The notes under the pieces: model-generated
Seen by the model: the letters and a program-made list of their open reading frames with translations, nothing else
What the model was told of the DNA's origin: nothing
Database searches by the model: none
Translations under genes and position numbers: made by a program
Shown: one piece after another, positions 8,677 to 19,855 of the stretch
How positions within the stretch are numbered: position 1 is the first letter of the stretch
Layout of the letters: the number at the start of each line of letters is the position of its first letter
Source: Xanthobacteraceae bacterium
GTDB taxonomy: Bacteria > Pseudomonadota > Alphaproteobacteria > Rhizobiales > Xanthobacteraceae
NCBI GenBank assembly: GCA_023954195.1
Contig: JAMLIK010000004.1
Location: 340,529-404,528 of the forward strand
DNA: 64,000 bases
Reading direction: 5' to 3'

Positions 8677-9861
8677 ATGAGAATGCTTTCAGCCATATCC
8701 GCGTTGGCCGCCTTGGCGATGTCGGCGACCGCGACTTTTGCCGCCGACCGGCCGGAACTGCGGATCGGCTCGGTGGTCGCGATGACCGGGCCGGCGTCGG
8801 CGCTCGGCCTGCCGGAGAAGAACGCGATCGAGCTGTTGCAGGAGCGGCTTGCCAACGACACCAGCCTGCCCTTCACCGTCAAGTTCATCACCTATGACGA
8901 CGGCTCCGACCCGACCAAGGCCGTCAACAACGTCCGCAAGCTGATTACCGAGGATCAGGTTCACGTGGTGATCTGCTGCACCACCACGCCGACCTCGATG
9001 GCGATTCTCGAAACCGTGACGCAGGCGAAGGTGCCCAACATCTCGCTGGCGCTCGGCCAGAGCGTGATCGAGCCGGCGGCCGAACGCCGCTGGATCTTCA
9101 AGACGCCGAGCACCGACCAGCTTCAGGTCACCGGACTGGTCGACGACATGGTCAAGCGCGGGGTCAAGAAGGTCGCGTTCCTCGGCCTTGAGGATTCCTT
9201 CGGCGAGGGCGGCTGGATCGCGATGCAGAGCGTCGCCAAGGCCAAGGGCGTCGAGATCGTCGCCTCTGAGCGCTTCTCGCGCACCGACACCAACTTCACC
9301 CCGCAGGCGCTGAAGGTGCGCCAGTCCAATCCGGACGCGGTCTACATCCATGCCATTCCGCCGTCCTCGGCGCTGGTGCATCAGGCGCTCAAGCGCGTCG
9401 GCTACACCGGGCCGATCTATCACTCGGGCGGCTCCGCCAATAACGCCTTCATCTCGATCGGCAAGAAGGACGTCGAGGGCGCGCTGGTCGGCACCACGCC
9501 GGTGCTGGTCTACACCGACATGCCGGACAGCAACCCGCTGAAGCCGGTGATCGCCAAGTTCGCCGCGCTCTACGAGAAGCGCTTCAACGTGCCGAAGGTC
9601 GACATCTTCCCCGGCCAGTCCTGGGATGCCGTCAACATCACGCTGCGGGCGGCCGAGGACGCGATGAAGGCCGGCGTCAATCTCGCCGACGTGCCGGCCG
9701 CGCGCGCCATGCTGCGCGACAAGATCGAGGGCGTGAAGGAGTTCGTCGGCGTCGGCGGCATCTTCAACTACAGCCCGACCGATCACCTCGGTCTCGACAA
9801 GCGGAGCACCTTCATCTCCGTGGTCAAGAACGGTGAGTTCCGCCTGTACGAATCCAAGTAA
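8677..9861 (+). CDS. ABC transporter periplasmic substrate-binding protein (Leu/Ile/Val-binding type)
   Basis: A 394-residue protein with a clear signal peptide (MRMLSAISALAALAMS..., cleavage after ATFA) and a type-1 periplasmic-binding fold starting LRIGSVVAMTGPASALG. The ATG was chosen because GGGAGGG lies 7 nt upstream and the signal peptide starts here. In this family (HAAT, LivK-like) the protein captures amino acids or aromatic acids in the periplasm and delivers them to LivH/LivM channels. It is the first gene of the transporter operon 8677-13416, placed directly after the dioxygenase gene, which suggests the ligand is an aromatic substrate of this pathway (inference). Confidence 0.92.
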   Translation: MRMLSAISALAALAMSATATFAADRPELRIGSVVAMTGPASALGLPEKNAIELLQERLANDTSLPFTVKFITYDDGSDPTKAVNNVRKLITEDQVHVVICCTTTPTSMAILETVTQAKVPNISLALGQSVIEPAAERRWIFKTPSTDQLQVTGLVDDMVKRGVKKVAFLGLEDSFGEGGWIAMQSVAKAKGVEIVASERFSRTDTNFTPQALKVRQSNPDAVYIHAIPPSSALVHQALKRVGYTGPIYHSGGSANNAFISIGKKDVEGALVGTTPVLVYTDMPDSNPLKPVIAKFAALYEKRFNVPKVDIFPGQSWDAVNITLRAAEDAMKAGVNLADVPAARAMLRDKIEGVKEFVGVGGIFNYSPTDHLGLDKRSTFISVVKNGEFRLYESK

Positions 9862-9864
9862 GGC

Positions 9865-10883
9865 ATGACCGACACCGTTCTGTTCCTGCTGGTCGACGGC
9901 CTGACCAACGGCCTCGTCTATGCGCTGCTCGCGCTCAGCCTTGTGCTGGTGTTCACCGTCACGCGCGTGGTGAACATCGCGCAAGGCGAGTACGTGATGC
10001 TCGGCGCGCTCACGCTCGCCGATCTGCTGCAAGGCCGGATGCCGGGCACGCTGTATCTGCTGATCGGCGGATTGGTGTTGTGCGCGGTGCTCGATGCCGG
10101 CCGCTGGCGGCGCGACTGGCGGCGGGCGTCGCTTTACACCGGTGGCCTGATCGTCGCCGGTGTCGCCGCGCTGGCGGTGACGCGCGGCGCGCTGGCGCTA
10201 CAACTGCCGGTGATCGGCATGATGGCGGTGGCGCTGCTGCTGGTGGCGCCGCTCGGCGCGCTGATCTACCGCTTCACCGTGCATCCGATCCCGAACGCCA
10301 GCACCATCGTCTTCGTCATCATCTCGGTCGGCGTGTCGATGAGCGTGCAGGGGCTCGGCCTCTTGATCTGGGGCGCCAACCCGTATCCCGTCGATCCGAT
10401 CGCGGCCGGCGGGGTGATGATGGGACCGGTGTTCATCCCCTATCAGAGCTTCGCCATTCTCATCACCGCCCTGCTGGCGATGGGCGGGCTCTATCTGTTC
10501 TCGGAATTCACCCTGATCGGCAAGGCGTTGCAGGCATCGGCGATGAACCGGCTCGGCGCGCAGTTCTGCGGCATTCCGGTCAATTTGACCGGCGCGCTGG
10601 CGTTCCTGCTGGCCGCGGCCTTCAGCGCGGTCAGCGGCATGCTGCTGGCGCCGCTGATTACCGCCAACTACGAAATGGGCTTCATGGTCGGCTTGAAAGG
10701 CTTCGTCGGCGGCGCCATGGGCGGGCTGATCGATTATCCGCTGTCGCTGCTAGGCGTGATGATCGTCGGCGGCCTGGAATCGACCTCGGCCTATGTCGCC
10801 AGCGCCTATCGTGACGTGCTGGTGTTCAGCCTGCTGATTCCCATCCTGCTGTGGCGCAACACCCGCGCGCGGGCGGAGGCGAG

Positions 10884-10887
<4 letters not shown>
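9865..10887 (+). CDS. Branched-chain-type ABC transporter permease, LivH-like
   Basis: A 340-residue inner-membrane permease. It opens LVDGLTNGLVYALLALSLVLVF and continues VNIAQGEYVMLGA, the LivH signature, with about eight to nine hydrophobic segments. The cytoplasmic ATPase-contact loop is GKALQASAMNRLGAQFCGI. It starts 3 bp after the binding-protein gene and its stop overlaps the start of the next gene (ATGATGA), showing tight co-translation. It pairs with the permease half of the downstream fusion to make the heterodimeric channel. Confidence 0.92.
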
Positions 10888-13416
<2,529 letters not shown>

Positions 13417-13419
13417 AGC

Positions 13420-13815
13420 ATGTCACGCACCGTCGTCGTCCCGCCCACCGGCCTGCGTCCGGGCATCCCCTATTCGCCGGCGATCCGCTGGGACAAATTG
13501 CTGTTCGTCTCGGGTCAGACCGGCTCCGATCCGGTGACCCGCGAATTTCCCGAGGACATCAAGGCGCAGACCCGCATCGCGCTGGAGAACGTCAAGGCGC
13601 TGGCGGAAGCCGGCGGCGCCTCGCTCGACACCGCGCTGAAGATGACCATCCACATGACCGACATGATGAACGAGTTCGCCGCGATGAACGAGGTGTTCCG
13701 CGAGTTCTTTCCCAAGGACCCGCCGTCGCGCACCACGGTCGGCGTCGCTCATCTCGCCCGCGCCGGCCTCAAGATCGAGATCGACATGATCGCGGTGGTG
13801 AAGGATGCCGTCTGA
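13420..13815 (+). CDS. RidA/YjgF family protein (second copy)
   Basis: A 131-residue RidA-fold protein; it has LLFVSGQTGSDP and ends LARAGLKIEIDMIAVV. It is only distantly similar to the copy at 6984-7397, so this is not a recent duplication. The gene starts 3 bp after livF and overlaps the next amidohydrolase gene by 11 bp, so transport, RidA and hydrolase are produced together. It could deaminate an enamine/imine or an aminomuconate-like ring-cleavage product (inference); the active-site subgroup cannot be assigned with confidence. Confidence 0.88.
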   Translation: MSRTVVVPPTGLRPGIPYSPAIRWDKLLFVSGQTGSDPVTREFPEDIKAQTRIALENVKALAEAGGASLDTALKMTIHMTDMMNEFAAMNEVFREFFPKDPPSRTTVGVAHLARAGLKIEIDMIAVVKDAV

Positions 13816-15406
13816 GGCGACCACAATTCTTCTGCGCGGCGGCCCCTTGGCGACCGCCGCGCGGGGTGATGCCGACAGCCTGCTGATCGAGGCCGGCCGC
13901 ATCGCCTGGATCGGGCCGGCGCGGGAAGCGCCGCGCGCCGCCCGCGTCATCGATCTGGAGGGCAGCCGCGTGGTGCCGGGACTCACCGACGCCCACGCCC
14001 ATCTGTTCATGCGGGCGCAGGAGCTGTTGAACCTGCAACTCGGTCCCGCCGCCGACACCATCGCCGCGCTGTTGCAGCGGCTGCGCGCCGCCTGCGCGGC
14101 CGCCGCGCCCGATCAATGGGTGATGTCGGCCGACTATAGCGAGCAATTTCTCGCCGAGCGCCGTCACCCGACCCGCGAGGAACTGGATGCCGTCTCCGGC
14201 GGGCGACCGGTGCTGCTGCGCCGCACCGGCGGTCACCTGTCGGTCGCCAATTCGGCGGCGCTGCAACGCGCGGGCTTCGACGACACCACGCCCGATCCGG
14301 CGGGCGGCACCATCGAGCGCACCAACGGCCGGCTCAACGGCGTGCTGACCGAAAACGCCGCCGACATCGTCGCCGCGCTGATCCCGCCGCCGTCCGCGGC
14401 GCGCACCCTCGCCGCCATCCGCAGGGTGGCCGGCGAATGCCTGAGCTACGGCATCGTCGCCGTCACCGAGGCGGCGGTCGGCTTCAACAACGGCTTTGGG
14501 GTCGAGTGGGACATCTGGAATGCGCTGCGCGCCGATGGCGGCTTGCCGCTGCGCATGGGGTTCATGCTGCGCATCGATCCGGAGGAGGCGCGGGCGCGCG
14601 GCCTCGCGCCGTCCGGTATCGACGATCGCTGGCAGGCGCGGACGCTGAAGTTCTTCGTCGACGGCATCATCGGCGCGCGCACCGCCGCGTTCTTCGAGCC
14701 CTATGCGGGCAGCGATAACGCCGGCCTGCTGATGGAGCCGCCGGCCGATCTGCGCGCCAAGGTGATCGACGGCCATGCCTGCGGCTGGCAACTCGCCGCC
14801 CATGTGATCGGCGATCGCGGCATTGCGCAGTGGCTGGATTGCCTGACGGCGGCGCATCGCGCCTGGCCGCGCGACGACGCGCGGCACCGCATCGAGCATT
14901 TCGCGGTGCGCGGCCCGATGGCGGTCGAGCAGGCGCGCGCGCTCGGCGCTATCGTGGTGCCGCAATACGGTTTTCTGCGCCGGCTCGGCGCGTCGTTCGC
15001 GGAAGCGGTGGGCGAGCCGCGCGCGGCGCGGCTTTATCCGGGCCGGACGTTGCGCGACGCCGGCATCGTCGTCGCCGGCAGTTCGGATCATCCGATCGGA
15101 CCGCTGTCGCCCTATCTCGGCATCGCCGCCGCGATCGATCGCACGGCGGCGGGCGGGCTGGTTCTCAACGCCGCCGAAGCCCTGACCGCCGCCGAGGCGC
15201 TGGCGGCCTATACCGAGGGCGGGGCCTTCGCGATGGGGCACGAACGGCGGCGCGGCCGCATCGCGGTCGGGCAATATGCCGATCTCGCGGTGTTGGATCG
15301 CGACATTCTCGACCTGCCGCCCGACCGGATCGAGGCGGCGCGGGCGCGGCTGACGCTGGTGGGCGGCGAGATCGCTTTTTCCGACGGCGCGCTGGCGGCT
15401 TCATGA
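13805..15406 (+). CDS. Amidohydrolase family protein (second YtcJ-like hydrolase)
   Basis: A 533-residue amidohydrolase with GLTDAHAHLF as the first metal-binding strand, TLKFFVDGIIGARTA containing the likely carboxylated-Lys region, AAHVIGDRGI, RIEHFAVRG, and SSDHPIGPL supplying the distal Asp. Length and motif order match YtcJ-like proteins. It overlaps the second RidA gene and ends about 110 bp before the aldehyde dehydrogenase. It is clearly diverged from the paralogue at 733-2403, so two different C-N bonds or substrates may be handled. Substrate unknown. Confidence 0.85.
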   Translation: MPSEATTILLRGGPLATAARGDADSLLIEAGRIAWIGPAREAPRAARVIDLEGSRVVPGLTDAHAHLFMRAQELLNLQLGPAADTIAALLQRLRAACAAAAPDQWVMSADYSEQFLAERRHPTREELDAVSGGRPVLLRRTGGHLSVANSAALQRAGFDDTTPDPAGGTIERTNGRLNGVLTENAADIVAALIPPPSAARTLAAIRRVAGECLSYGIVAVTEAAVGFNNGFGVEWDIWNALRADGGLPLRMGFMLRIDPEEARARGLAPSGIDDRWQARTLKFFVDGIIGARTAAFFEPYAGSDNAGLLMEPPADLRAKVIDGHACGWQLAAHVIGDRGIAQWLDCLTAAHRAWPRDDARHRIEHFAVRGPMAVEQARALGAIVVPQYGFLRRLGASFAEAVGEPRAARLYPGRTLRDAGIVVAGSSDHPIGPLSPYLGIAAAIDRTAAGGLVLNAAEALTAAEALAAYTEGGAFAMGHERRRGRIAVGQYADLAVLDRDILDLPPDRIEAARARLTLVGGEIAFSDGALAAS

Positions 15407-15420
15407 AAGGGCTTGCCGCA

Positions 15421-15444
15421 AGATACTTAACACGTTAAATATCT
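15421..15444. promoter_or_regulatory. 24-bp interrupted palindrome, candidate operator
   Basis: AGATA-N-TTAAC-NN-GTTAA-N-TATCT is a perfect interrupted palindrome with every arm base paired. It lies 76 bp before the aldehyde dehydrogenase ATG and 15 bp after the previous stop, in unusually AT-rich sequence. Size and symmetry fit a dimeric MarR- or TetR-type repressor site; no such regulator is encoded nearby. Confidence 0.55.
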
Positions 15445-15519
15445 ATCCGTGGCTGCGGCCGATGACCGGTCGTCCTGGCCAAATGATTTCCGATCCAGCC
15501 GATTCAACAGGAGAGCGAC

Positions 15520-17058
15520 ATGAACAAGCCTCTCGCCAACGACGCCCTCGCCGACAACCTGCGCAAGGCGCAGAGTTTCCTCGCCCGCTTCAAGAGCGGC
15601 CCGGTGCCGCACCGGATCGCCGGCGAAAGCGTGGTGAGCGCCGCGACGTTCGAGAATAACGACCCGGCCGACAATTCGGTGCTGTGCCAGGTCTCGTCCG
15701 GCGGAGCGGCGGAAATCGATCGCGCGGCGCGCGCGGCGGAAGACGCCTTCAAGGTGTGGCGCGCGGTGCCGGGAGAGAAGCGCCGGGCACTGCTGCACAA
15801 GATCGCCGACAAGATCGAGGCCCGCGCCGAGGAAATCGCGCTGGTCGAGAGCGTCGATAGCGGACAGGCGATCCGCTACATGGCGAAGGCGGCGCTGCGC
15901 GGGGCCGAGAACTTCCGCTTCTACGCCGACAAGGCCCCGGAGGCCAATGACGGCCTGTCGCTGCCGACCGAAACGCATCTGAACTACACCATCCGTCAGC
16001 CCATCGGCCCGGTCGGCGTCATCACGCCGTGGAACACGCCGTTCATGCTGTCGACCTGGAAGATCGCGCCGGCCCTGGCGGCGGGTTGCACCATCGTCCA
16101 CAAGCCGGCCGAATGGAGTCCGCTGTCGGCGGTGATCCTGTCGGAGATCATGAGCGAGGTGTTCGAGGGCGCGGGCCTGCCCAAGGGCATCGTCAACCTG
16201 GTGCACGGCTTCGGCGAAAGCGCCGGCAAGGCGCTGACCGAGCACCCGTCGATCAAGGCCATCGCCTTCGTCGGCGAGTCGATCACCGGCAGCCACATCA
16301 TGGCGCAGGGCGCGCCGACCCTGAAGCGCGTCCACTTCGAGCTGGGCGGCAAGAATCCGGTGATCGTGTTCGACGACGCCGATCTCGACCGCGCCCGCGA
16401 CGCCGTGCTGTTCATGATCTACAGTCTCAACGGCCAGCGCTGCACCTCGTCCAGCCGCGCGCTGGTGCAGCGCTCGATCTACGACAAGTTCACGGCCGAG
16501 CTGAAGGCGCGGGTCGAGAAGATCAAGGTCGGCCATCCGCTCGATCCGGCCACCGAGATCGGACCGCTGATCCACAAGCGGCATGTCGAGAAGGTGCTGA
16601 GCTACGCCGACCACGCGCGCGCCGACGGCGCCACCGTCGCCACCGGCGGCAAGCGGGCGATGGAAGGCCAGGGCAATTTTGTTTGCCCGACGCTGTTCAC
16701 CGACGCCAGCAACGCGATGAAGATCGCGCAGGAGGAAATCTTCGGCCCCGTGCTGACCGCGATTCCGTTCGACGACGAGGCGGACGCGCTGCGCATCGCC
16801 AACGACGTGCGTTACGGCCTCGCCGCCTATATCTGGACCGGCGACGTCGGCCGCGCCCATCGCGTGGCGCAAAGCGTCGAGGCCGGCATGGTGTGGGTGA
16901 ATTCGGAGAACGTGCGGCATTTGCCGACTCCGTTCGGCGGCGTCAAGGCCAGCGGCATCGGCCGCGACGGCGGTGACTATGCCTTCGAGATCTACATGGA
17001 GCAGAAGAACATCGCCATCGGCCTCGACAAGCATCAACCGCCGAAGATCGGGATTTAG
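15520..17058 (+). CDS. Aldehyde dehydrogenase, HpaE-like (5-carboxymethyl-2-hydroxymuconate-semialdehyde dehydrogenase type)
   Basis: A 512-residue NAD(P)-dependent aldehyde dehydrogenase. VITPWNTPF (N172) is the oxyanion Asn, FELGGKNP (E274) the general base and GQRCTSSSR (C308) the nucleophile; the C-terminal LPTPFGGVKASGIGRDGG is intact. Overall features resemble the HpaE group, which oxidises the ring-cleavage semialdehyde of homoprotocatechuate; 2-aminomuconate- or 2-hydroxymuconate-semialdehyde dehydrogenases are close relatives. AGGAGAG lies 6 nt before the ATG. It has its own upstream region with a palindrome at 15421-15444, so it may be a separate transcription unit. Confidence 0.85.
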   Translation: MNKPLANDALADNLRKAQSFLARFKSGPVPHRIAGESVVSAATFENNDPADNSVLCQVSSGGAAEIDRAARAAEDAFKVWRAVPGEKRRALLHKIADKIEARAEEIALVESVDSGQAIRYMAKAALRGAENFRFYADKAPEANDGLSLPTETHLNYTIRQPIGPVGVITPWNTPFMLSTWKIAPALAAGCTIVHKPAEWSPLSAVILSEIMSEVFEGAGLPKGIVNLVHGFGESAGKALTEHPSIKAIAFVGESITGSHIMAQGAPTLKRVHFELGGKNPVIVFDDADLDRARDAVLFMIYSLNGQRCTSSSRALVQRSIYDKFTAELKARVEKIKVGHPLDPATEIGPLIHKRHVEKVLSYADHARADGATVATGGKRAMEGQGNFVCPTLFTDASNAMKIAQEEIFGPVLTAIPFDDEADALRIANDVRYGLAAYIWTGDVGRAHRVAQSVEAGMVWVNSENVRHLPTPFGGVKASGIGRDGGDYAFEIYMEQKNIAIGLDKHQPPKIGI

Positions 17059-17116
17059 AGCCTGATCGGCCGAAATGGACAATCGCGTTTGGGCGGTGAA
17101 TGTGCAGCACGACAAC

Positions 17117-17220
17117 CGTCATCCTCCGCGAAAGCGGAGGATCCGGTATCCCCTGTCGGGTCGATTTTCCCTACACGCGCTCCGACTACCGGATCGTCCG
17201 CCTTCGCGGACGATGACGCC
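17117..17220. repeat. Interspersed palindromic repeat
   Basis: GTCATCCTCCGCGAAAGCGGAGGAT (cut at 17118-17140) is matched by a distal arm, CTACCGGATCGTCCGCC-TTCG-CGGACGATGAC. The whole element is inverted around a 40-bp centre and resembles the one at 4755-4884. It fills most of the 239-bp gap between the dehydrogenase and cyclase genes. Confidence 0.65.
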
Positions 17221-17297
17221 TCGTTTCCAGGTGAGGCTCGCGTGTTTCGATCTTCGAAAATCACGGTCTAGAATTGATTTCAACGGGAGGGATAGCG

Positions 17298-18122
17298 ATG
17301 GACAGCAGGCTTCCACGTTTCGACGCCGGCATTTTCAGCAGCATCGCCGCCGGCGCGCGGCTCTATGAGCTGTCGCACGCGATGGCGCCGTCGATGCCGG
17401 TCTATCACCAGCACATTCCGTTCTCGCTGGCGCTGCATCGCCGCCATGGCGATCCGCACCCGGTGAAGCGCGAGGACGGCTCCAGCTTCGCCAACGAGGT
17501 GATCGTCACCTCGGGTCATTCCGGCACCCATATCGACGCGCTCGGGCATTTCTCCCGCGACGGCTGCCTGCATGGCGGCGTCCATGTCGCGGACGTCGAA
17601 ACCCGCGACGGCTATCGCGAGCATTCGGTGGCGGACATTCCGCCGATCGTTCAGGGCGCGGTGCTGCTGGATGTCGCCGCCGCCAGGGGCGTCGATTGCC
17701 TCGCGCCGGCGCAGGAGATCACCGTCGCCGATATCGAGGCGGCGCTGGCGTTGAGCGGCGCGCGGATCGCGCCGGGCGACGCGGTGCTGATCCGCACCGG
17801 CTGGGCCAAACACTGGTCGGACGCCGAGACGTTCATCGGCCGCCGCGGCGGCATGCCCGGCCCCGGCGAGACGGCGGCGCGCTGGCTGATCGCGCGCGGC
17901 GCGAGTTTGATGGGATCGGACACGCCCGGTTTCGAATGCCTGCCGACGCCCGGCGTCTCGGTTCACGCCATCCTGCTGGTGGATGCCGGTATTCACATCA
18001 TCGAGAACCTCGATCTTGAGGCGCTGGCGCGCGCGCGTCCGTCGCGCTTTCTGTTTGTGGCGCTGCCGCTGCGCCTGACCGGCGCGACCGGGTCGCCGAT
18101 CCGGCCGGTCGCCATCGCCTGA
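17298..18122 (+). CDS. Cyclase family protein (kynurenine formamidase-like metal hydrolase)
   Basis: A 274-residue protein with SGHSGTHIDALGHF (about 72-85), the HxGTHxDxxxH metal-binding signature of the cyclase family, which includes bacterial kynurenine formamidase and isatin hydrolase. The ATG was chosen because GGGAGG lies 7 nt upstream (17285-17290). Members hydrolyse N-formyl or lactam bonds, so it fits a pathway for a nitrogen-containing aromatic compound (inference). It is the last gene of the catabolic cluster, on the same strand. Isatin hydrolase and arylformamidase are the main alternatives; which one cannot be decided from motifs alone. Confidence 0.8.
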   Translation: MDSRLPRFDAGIFSSIAAGARLYELSHAMAPSMPVYHQHIPFSLALHRRHGDPHPVKREDGSSFANEVIVTSGHSGTHIDALGHFSRDGCLHGGVHVADVETRDGYREHSVADIPPIVQGAVLLDVAAARGVDCLAPAQEITVADIEAALALSGARIAPGDAVLIRTGWAKHWSDAETFIGRRGGMPGPGETAARWLIARGASLMGSDTPGFECLPTPGVSVHAILLVDAGIHIIENLDLEALARARPSRFLFVALPLRLTGATGSPIRPVAIA

Positions 18123-18202
18123 ATGCGGCGTTGCCGCTTGCCGGGAACGCTTGCTTCGTGCGAGACAGTCGGTCCTTCGAAGCGCAACAAGCGGGTTCCC
18201 CT

Positions 18203-18649
18203 GTGACAGCCTCTCTCGATGGCGAGATTCGCGACGGCCGCCATCACATGCGGCTGCGGGTCTATTTCGAGGATACCGACGCCGGCGGGATCGTCTATCA
18301 CGCCAGCTTCCTGCGCTTCATGGAGCGCGGCCGGACCAATTACCTGCGCCTGCTCGGAACCAGTCAGCAGGCGCTGCTGGCGCAAGCCCGCGACGACGCG
18401 CCGGGCTTTGCCTTCGTGGTCCGCTCGATGGCGATCGATTTCCTGAAACCGGCGCTGCTCGACGACGTGCTTGAGGTTGTCACCACCACGCAGGAGGTGC
18501 GGGGCGCCTCGATCCGCCTGTTTCAGGAATGCCGGCGCGGCGACGAGGTTTTGGCCGCCGCGCGCGTCCGCGTGGCGTTTATCTCCGGCGGCCGCGCCCG
18601 GCCGATCCCCAAGCCGCTGCGCATCGCCATGGCGGCGGATGCGGAATAG
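18203..18649 (+). CDS. YbgC/FadM-type acyl-CoA thioesterase (hot-dog fold)
   Basis: About 148 residues from the GTG at 18203; the frame is open upstream to a TTG at 18131. LRVYFEDTDAGGIVYHASFLRFME is the YbgC signature (catalytic Asp in EDTDAGG; written here in two overlapping parts, YFEDTDAGGIVYH and ASFLRFMERGR). YbgC proteins are cytoplasmic thioesterases, often linked to the tol-pal cluster, hydrolysing short or aromatic acyl-CoAs. No tol genes are visible downstream; repeats and a convergent inositol monophosphatase gene follow. It may instead serve the upstream aromatic pathway as a 4-hydroxybenzoyl-CoA thioesterase-like enzyme. Confidence 0.85.
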   Translation: MTASLDGEIRDGRHHMRLRVYFEDTDAGGIVYHASFLRFMERGRTNYLRLLGTSQQALLAQARDDAPGFAFVVRSMAIDFLKPALLDDVLEVVTTTQEVRGASIRLFQECRRGDEVLAAARVRVAFISGGRARPIPKPLRIAMAADAE

Positions 18650-18714
18650 GGCGGGATGGTCCGACGCTGAAACGCCGAACCGTCGCCTTGGAGCACATTA
18701 TTCGCAACACCGAA

Positions 18715-18842
18715 ATCGTCGTCCCCGCGCAGGCGGGGACCCAGACTCCGCAGCGATTCGGTGCAATTATCGGGGCGAAACTATTCTGTCACAACCAGGG
18801 TCAGGGGTAATGGGTCCTCGCCTGCGCGAGGACGACGCCGGG
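18715..18842. repeat. Interspersed palindromic repeat
   Basis: The left arm GTCGTCCCCGCGCAGGCGG is repeated inverted as CGCCTGCGCGAGGACGAC, with one substitution in the outer stem, around a centre of about 70 bp. It lies between convergent genes and may work as a bidirectional terminator. It belongs to the same family as 21764-21892 and 24335-24460. Confidence 0.7.
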
Positions 18843-18864
18843 GTTGGAGCAGGGATCCGACCGA

Positions 18865-19659
18865 TCACTTCTTCAACGGTCGCAGGATCTTCGTCAGTTC
18901 GGCGTGGATAGCCTCGTTGCCGCAGACCACGTCGCCGGTCACGAGCGGATCGCCGGCCGTCTGGATGTCGCTGACCACGCCGCCGGCCTCGCGGATCATG
19001 ATGACGCCCGCCGCCATGTCCCAGGGCTTGAGATTGCGCTCCCAATAGCCGTCGAGCCGGCCCGCCGCGACATAGGCGAGATCGAGCGAGGCCGCGCCGA
19101 AGCGGCGCAAGCCGGCGACGCGCGGCTGCAACGCCGCCATCTCGTCGCGCGACAGCGGCAGGTCGCCGCGGCCGATATGCGGCAGCCCGCAGGCGATGAC
19201 GCAATCCTGCAACTGCTTGCGGGCGGCGACCCGCAACCGCGTGTCGTTGAGGAACGCGCCCTTGCCGCGCTCGGCGACGAACAGCTCGTCGGTGGCCGGG
19301 TTATAGATCACGCCGGCGATCATCGTGCCCTCGCGTTGCAGGCCGATGGAGATGGCGAACTGCGGAATGCCGTGCAGGAAATTGGTGGTGCCGTCGAGCG
19401 GATCGACGATCCAGGTGTGGGTCTTGTCGGCGCCCTCGCGGTTGCCGCCTTCCTCGCCGATGAAGCCGTAGCCGGGCCGCGCCTTGGCGAGGTCGCTGTA
19501 CAGCATCTCCTCGGCGCGCTTGTCGGCGGCGCTGACGAAATTGGCCGGGCCCTTCAGCGACACCTGGAGATTTTCAACTTCACCGAGGTCGCGGCTCAGG
19601 CTGCGGCCGGCGCGGCGCGCGGCCTTGACCATGACGTTGATGAGGGCGGAATGCAGCAT
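18865..19659 (-). CDS. Inositol monophosphatase family protein (SuhB-like)
   Basis: A 264-residue phosphatase with the IMPase signatures GEEGG (E69), WIVDPLDGTTNFLHG (D86, D89) and, near the C-terminus, KPWDMAAGVIMIREAGG. These bind the catalytic Mg2+ ions, so the active site is complete. It would hydrolyse inositol phosphates or related sugar phosphates in the cytoplasm; SuhB-type members also affect RNA metabolism in enterobacteria. It is the last gene of a minus-strand series from tkt, after a 196-bp gap that contains a hairpin repeat. Confidence 0.92.
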   Translation of the reverse strand: MLHSALINVMVKAARRAGRSLSRDLGEVENLQVSLKGPANFVSAADKRAEEMLYSDLAKARPGYGFIGEEGGNREGADKTHTWIVDPLDGTTNFLHGIPQFAISIGLQREGTMIAGVIYNPATDELFVAERGKGAFLNDTRLRVAARKQLQDCVIACGLPHIGRGDLPLSRDEMAALQPRVAGLRRFGAASLDLAYVAAGRLDGYWERNLKPWDMAAGVIMIREAGGVVSDIQTAGDPLVTGDVVCGNEAIHAELTKILRPLKK

Positions 19660-19745
19660 GATTGTCTCGATTCACGCTCCCGCATGGGAAGCGACCTGTG
19701 GGGGATTGGGTGCCTTGCGCCGCGCGCGCCGTCAAGGCTCGATAC

Positions 19746-19852
19746 TATAGCGTTTTCGAGCGAAGTGGATGCCGGTTCGCGTGAAGAAAACGCGTCAAAA
19801 CAAGAATAGGAGCCCCGCTCCGATTCCATCGGAGCGGAAATGGCTCCAGGTT
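19746..19852. repeat. Repeat element with strong hairpin
   Basis: This stretch resembles a repeat I know from Bradyrhizobium-type genomes (GTTTTCGAGCGAAGTGGAT, later GAAAACGCGTCAAAAC). It holds the perfect 10-bp stem CCGCTCCGAT-TCC-ATCGGAGCGG (19815-19837). The hairpin could end transcription of the SEL1 gene on the minus strand. Family identity is from memory. Confidence 0.6.
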
Positions 19853-19855
19853 CGG

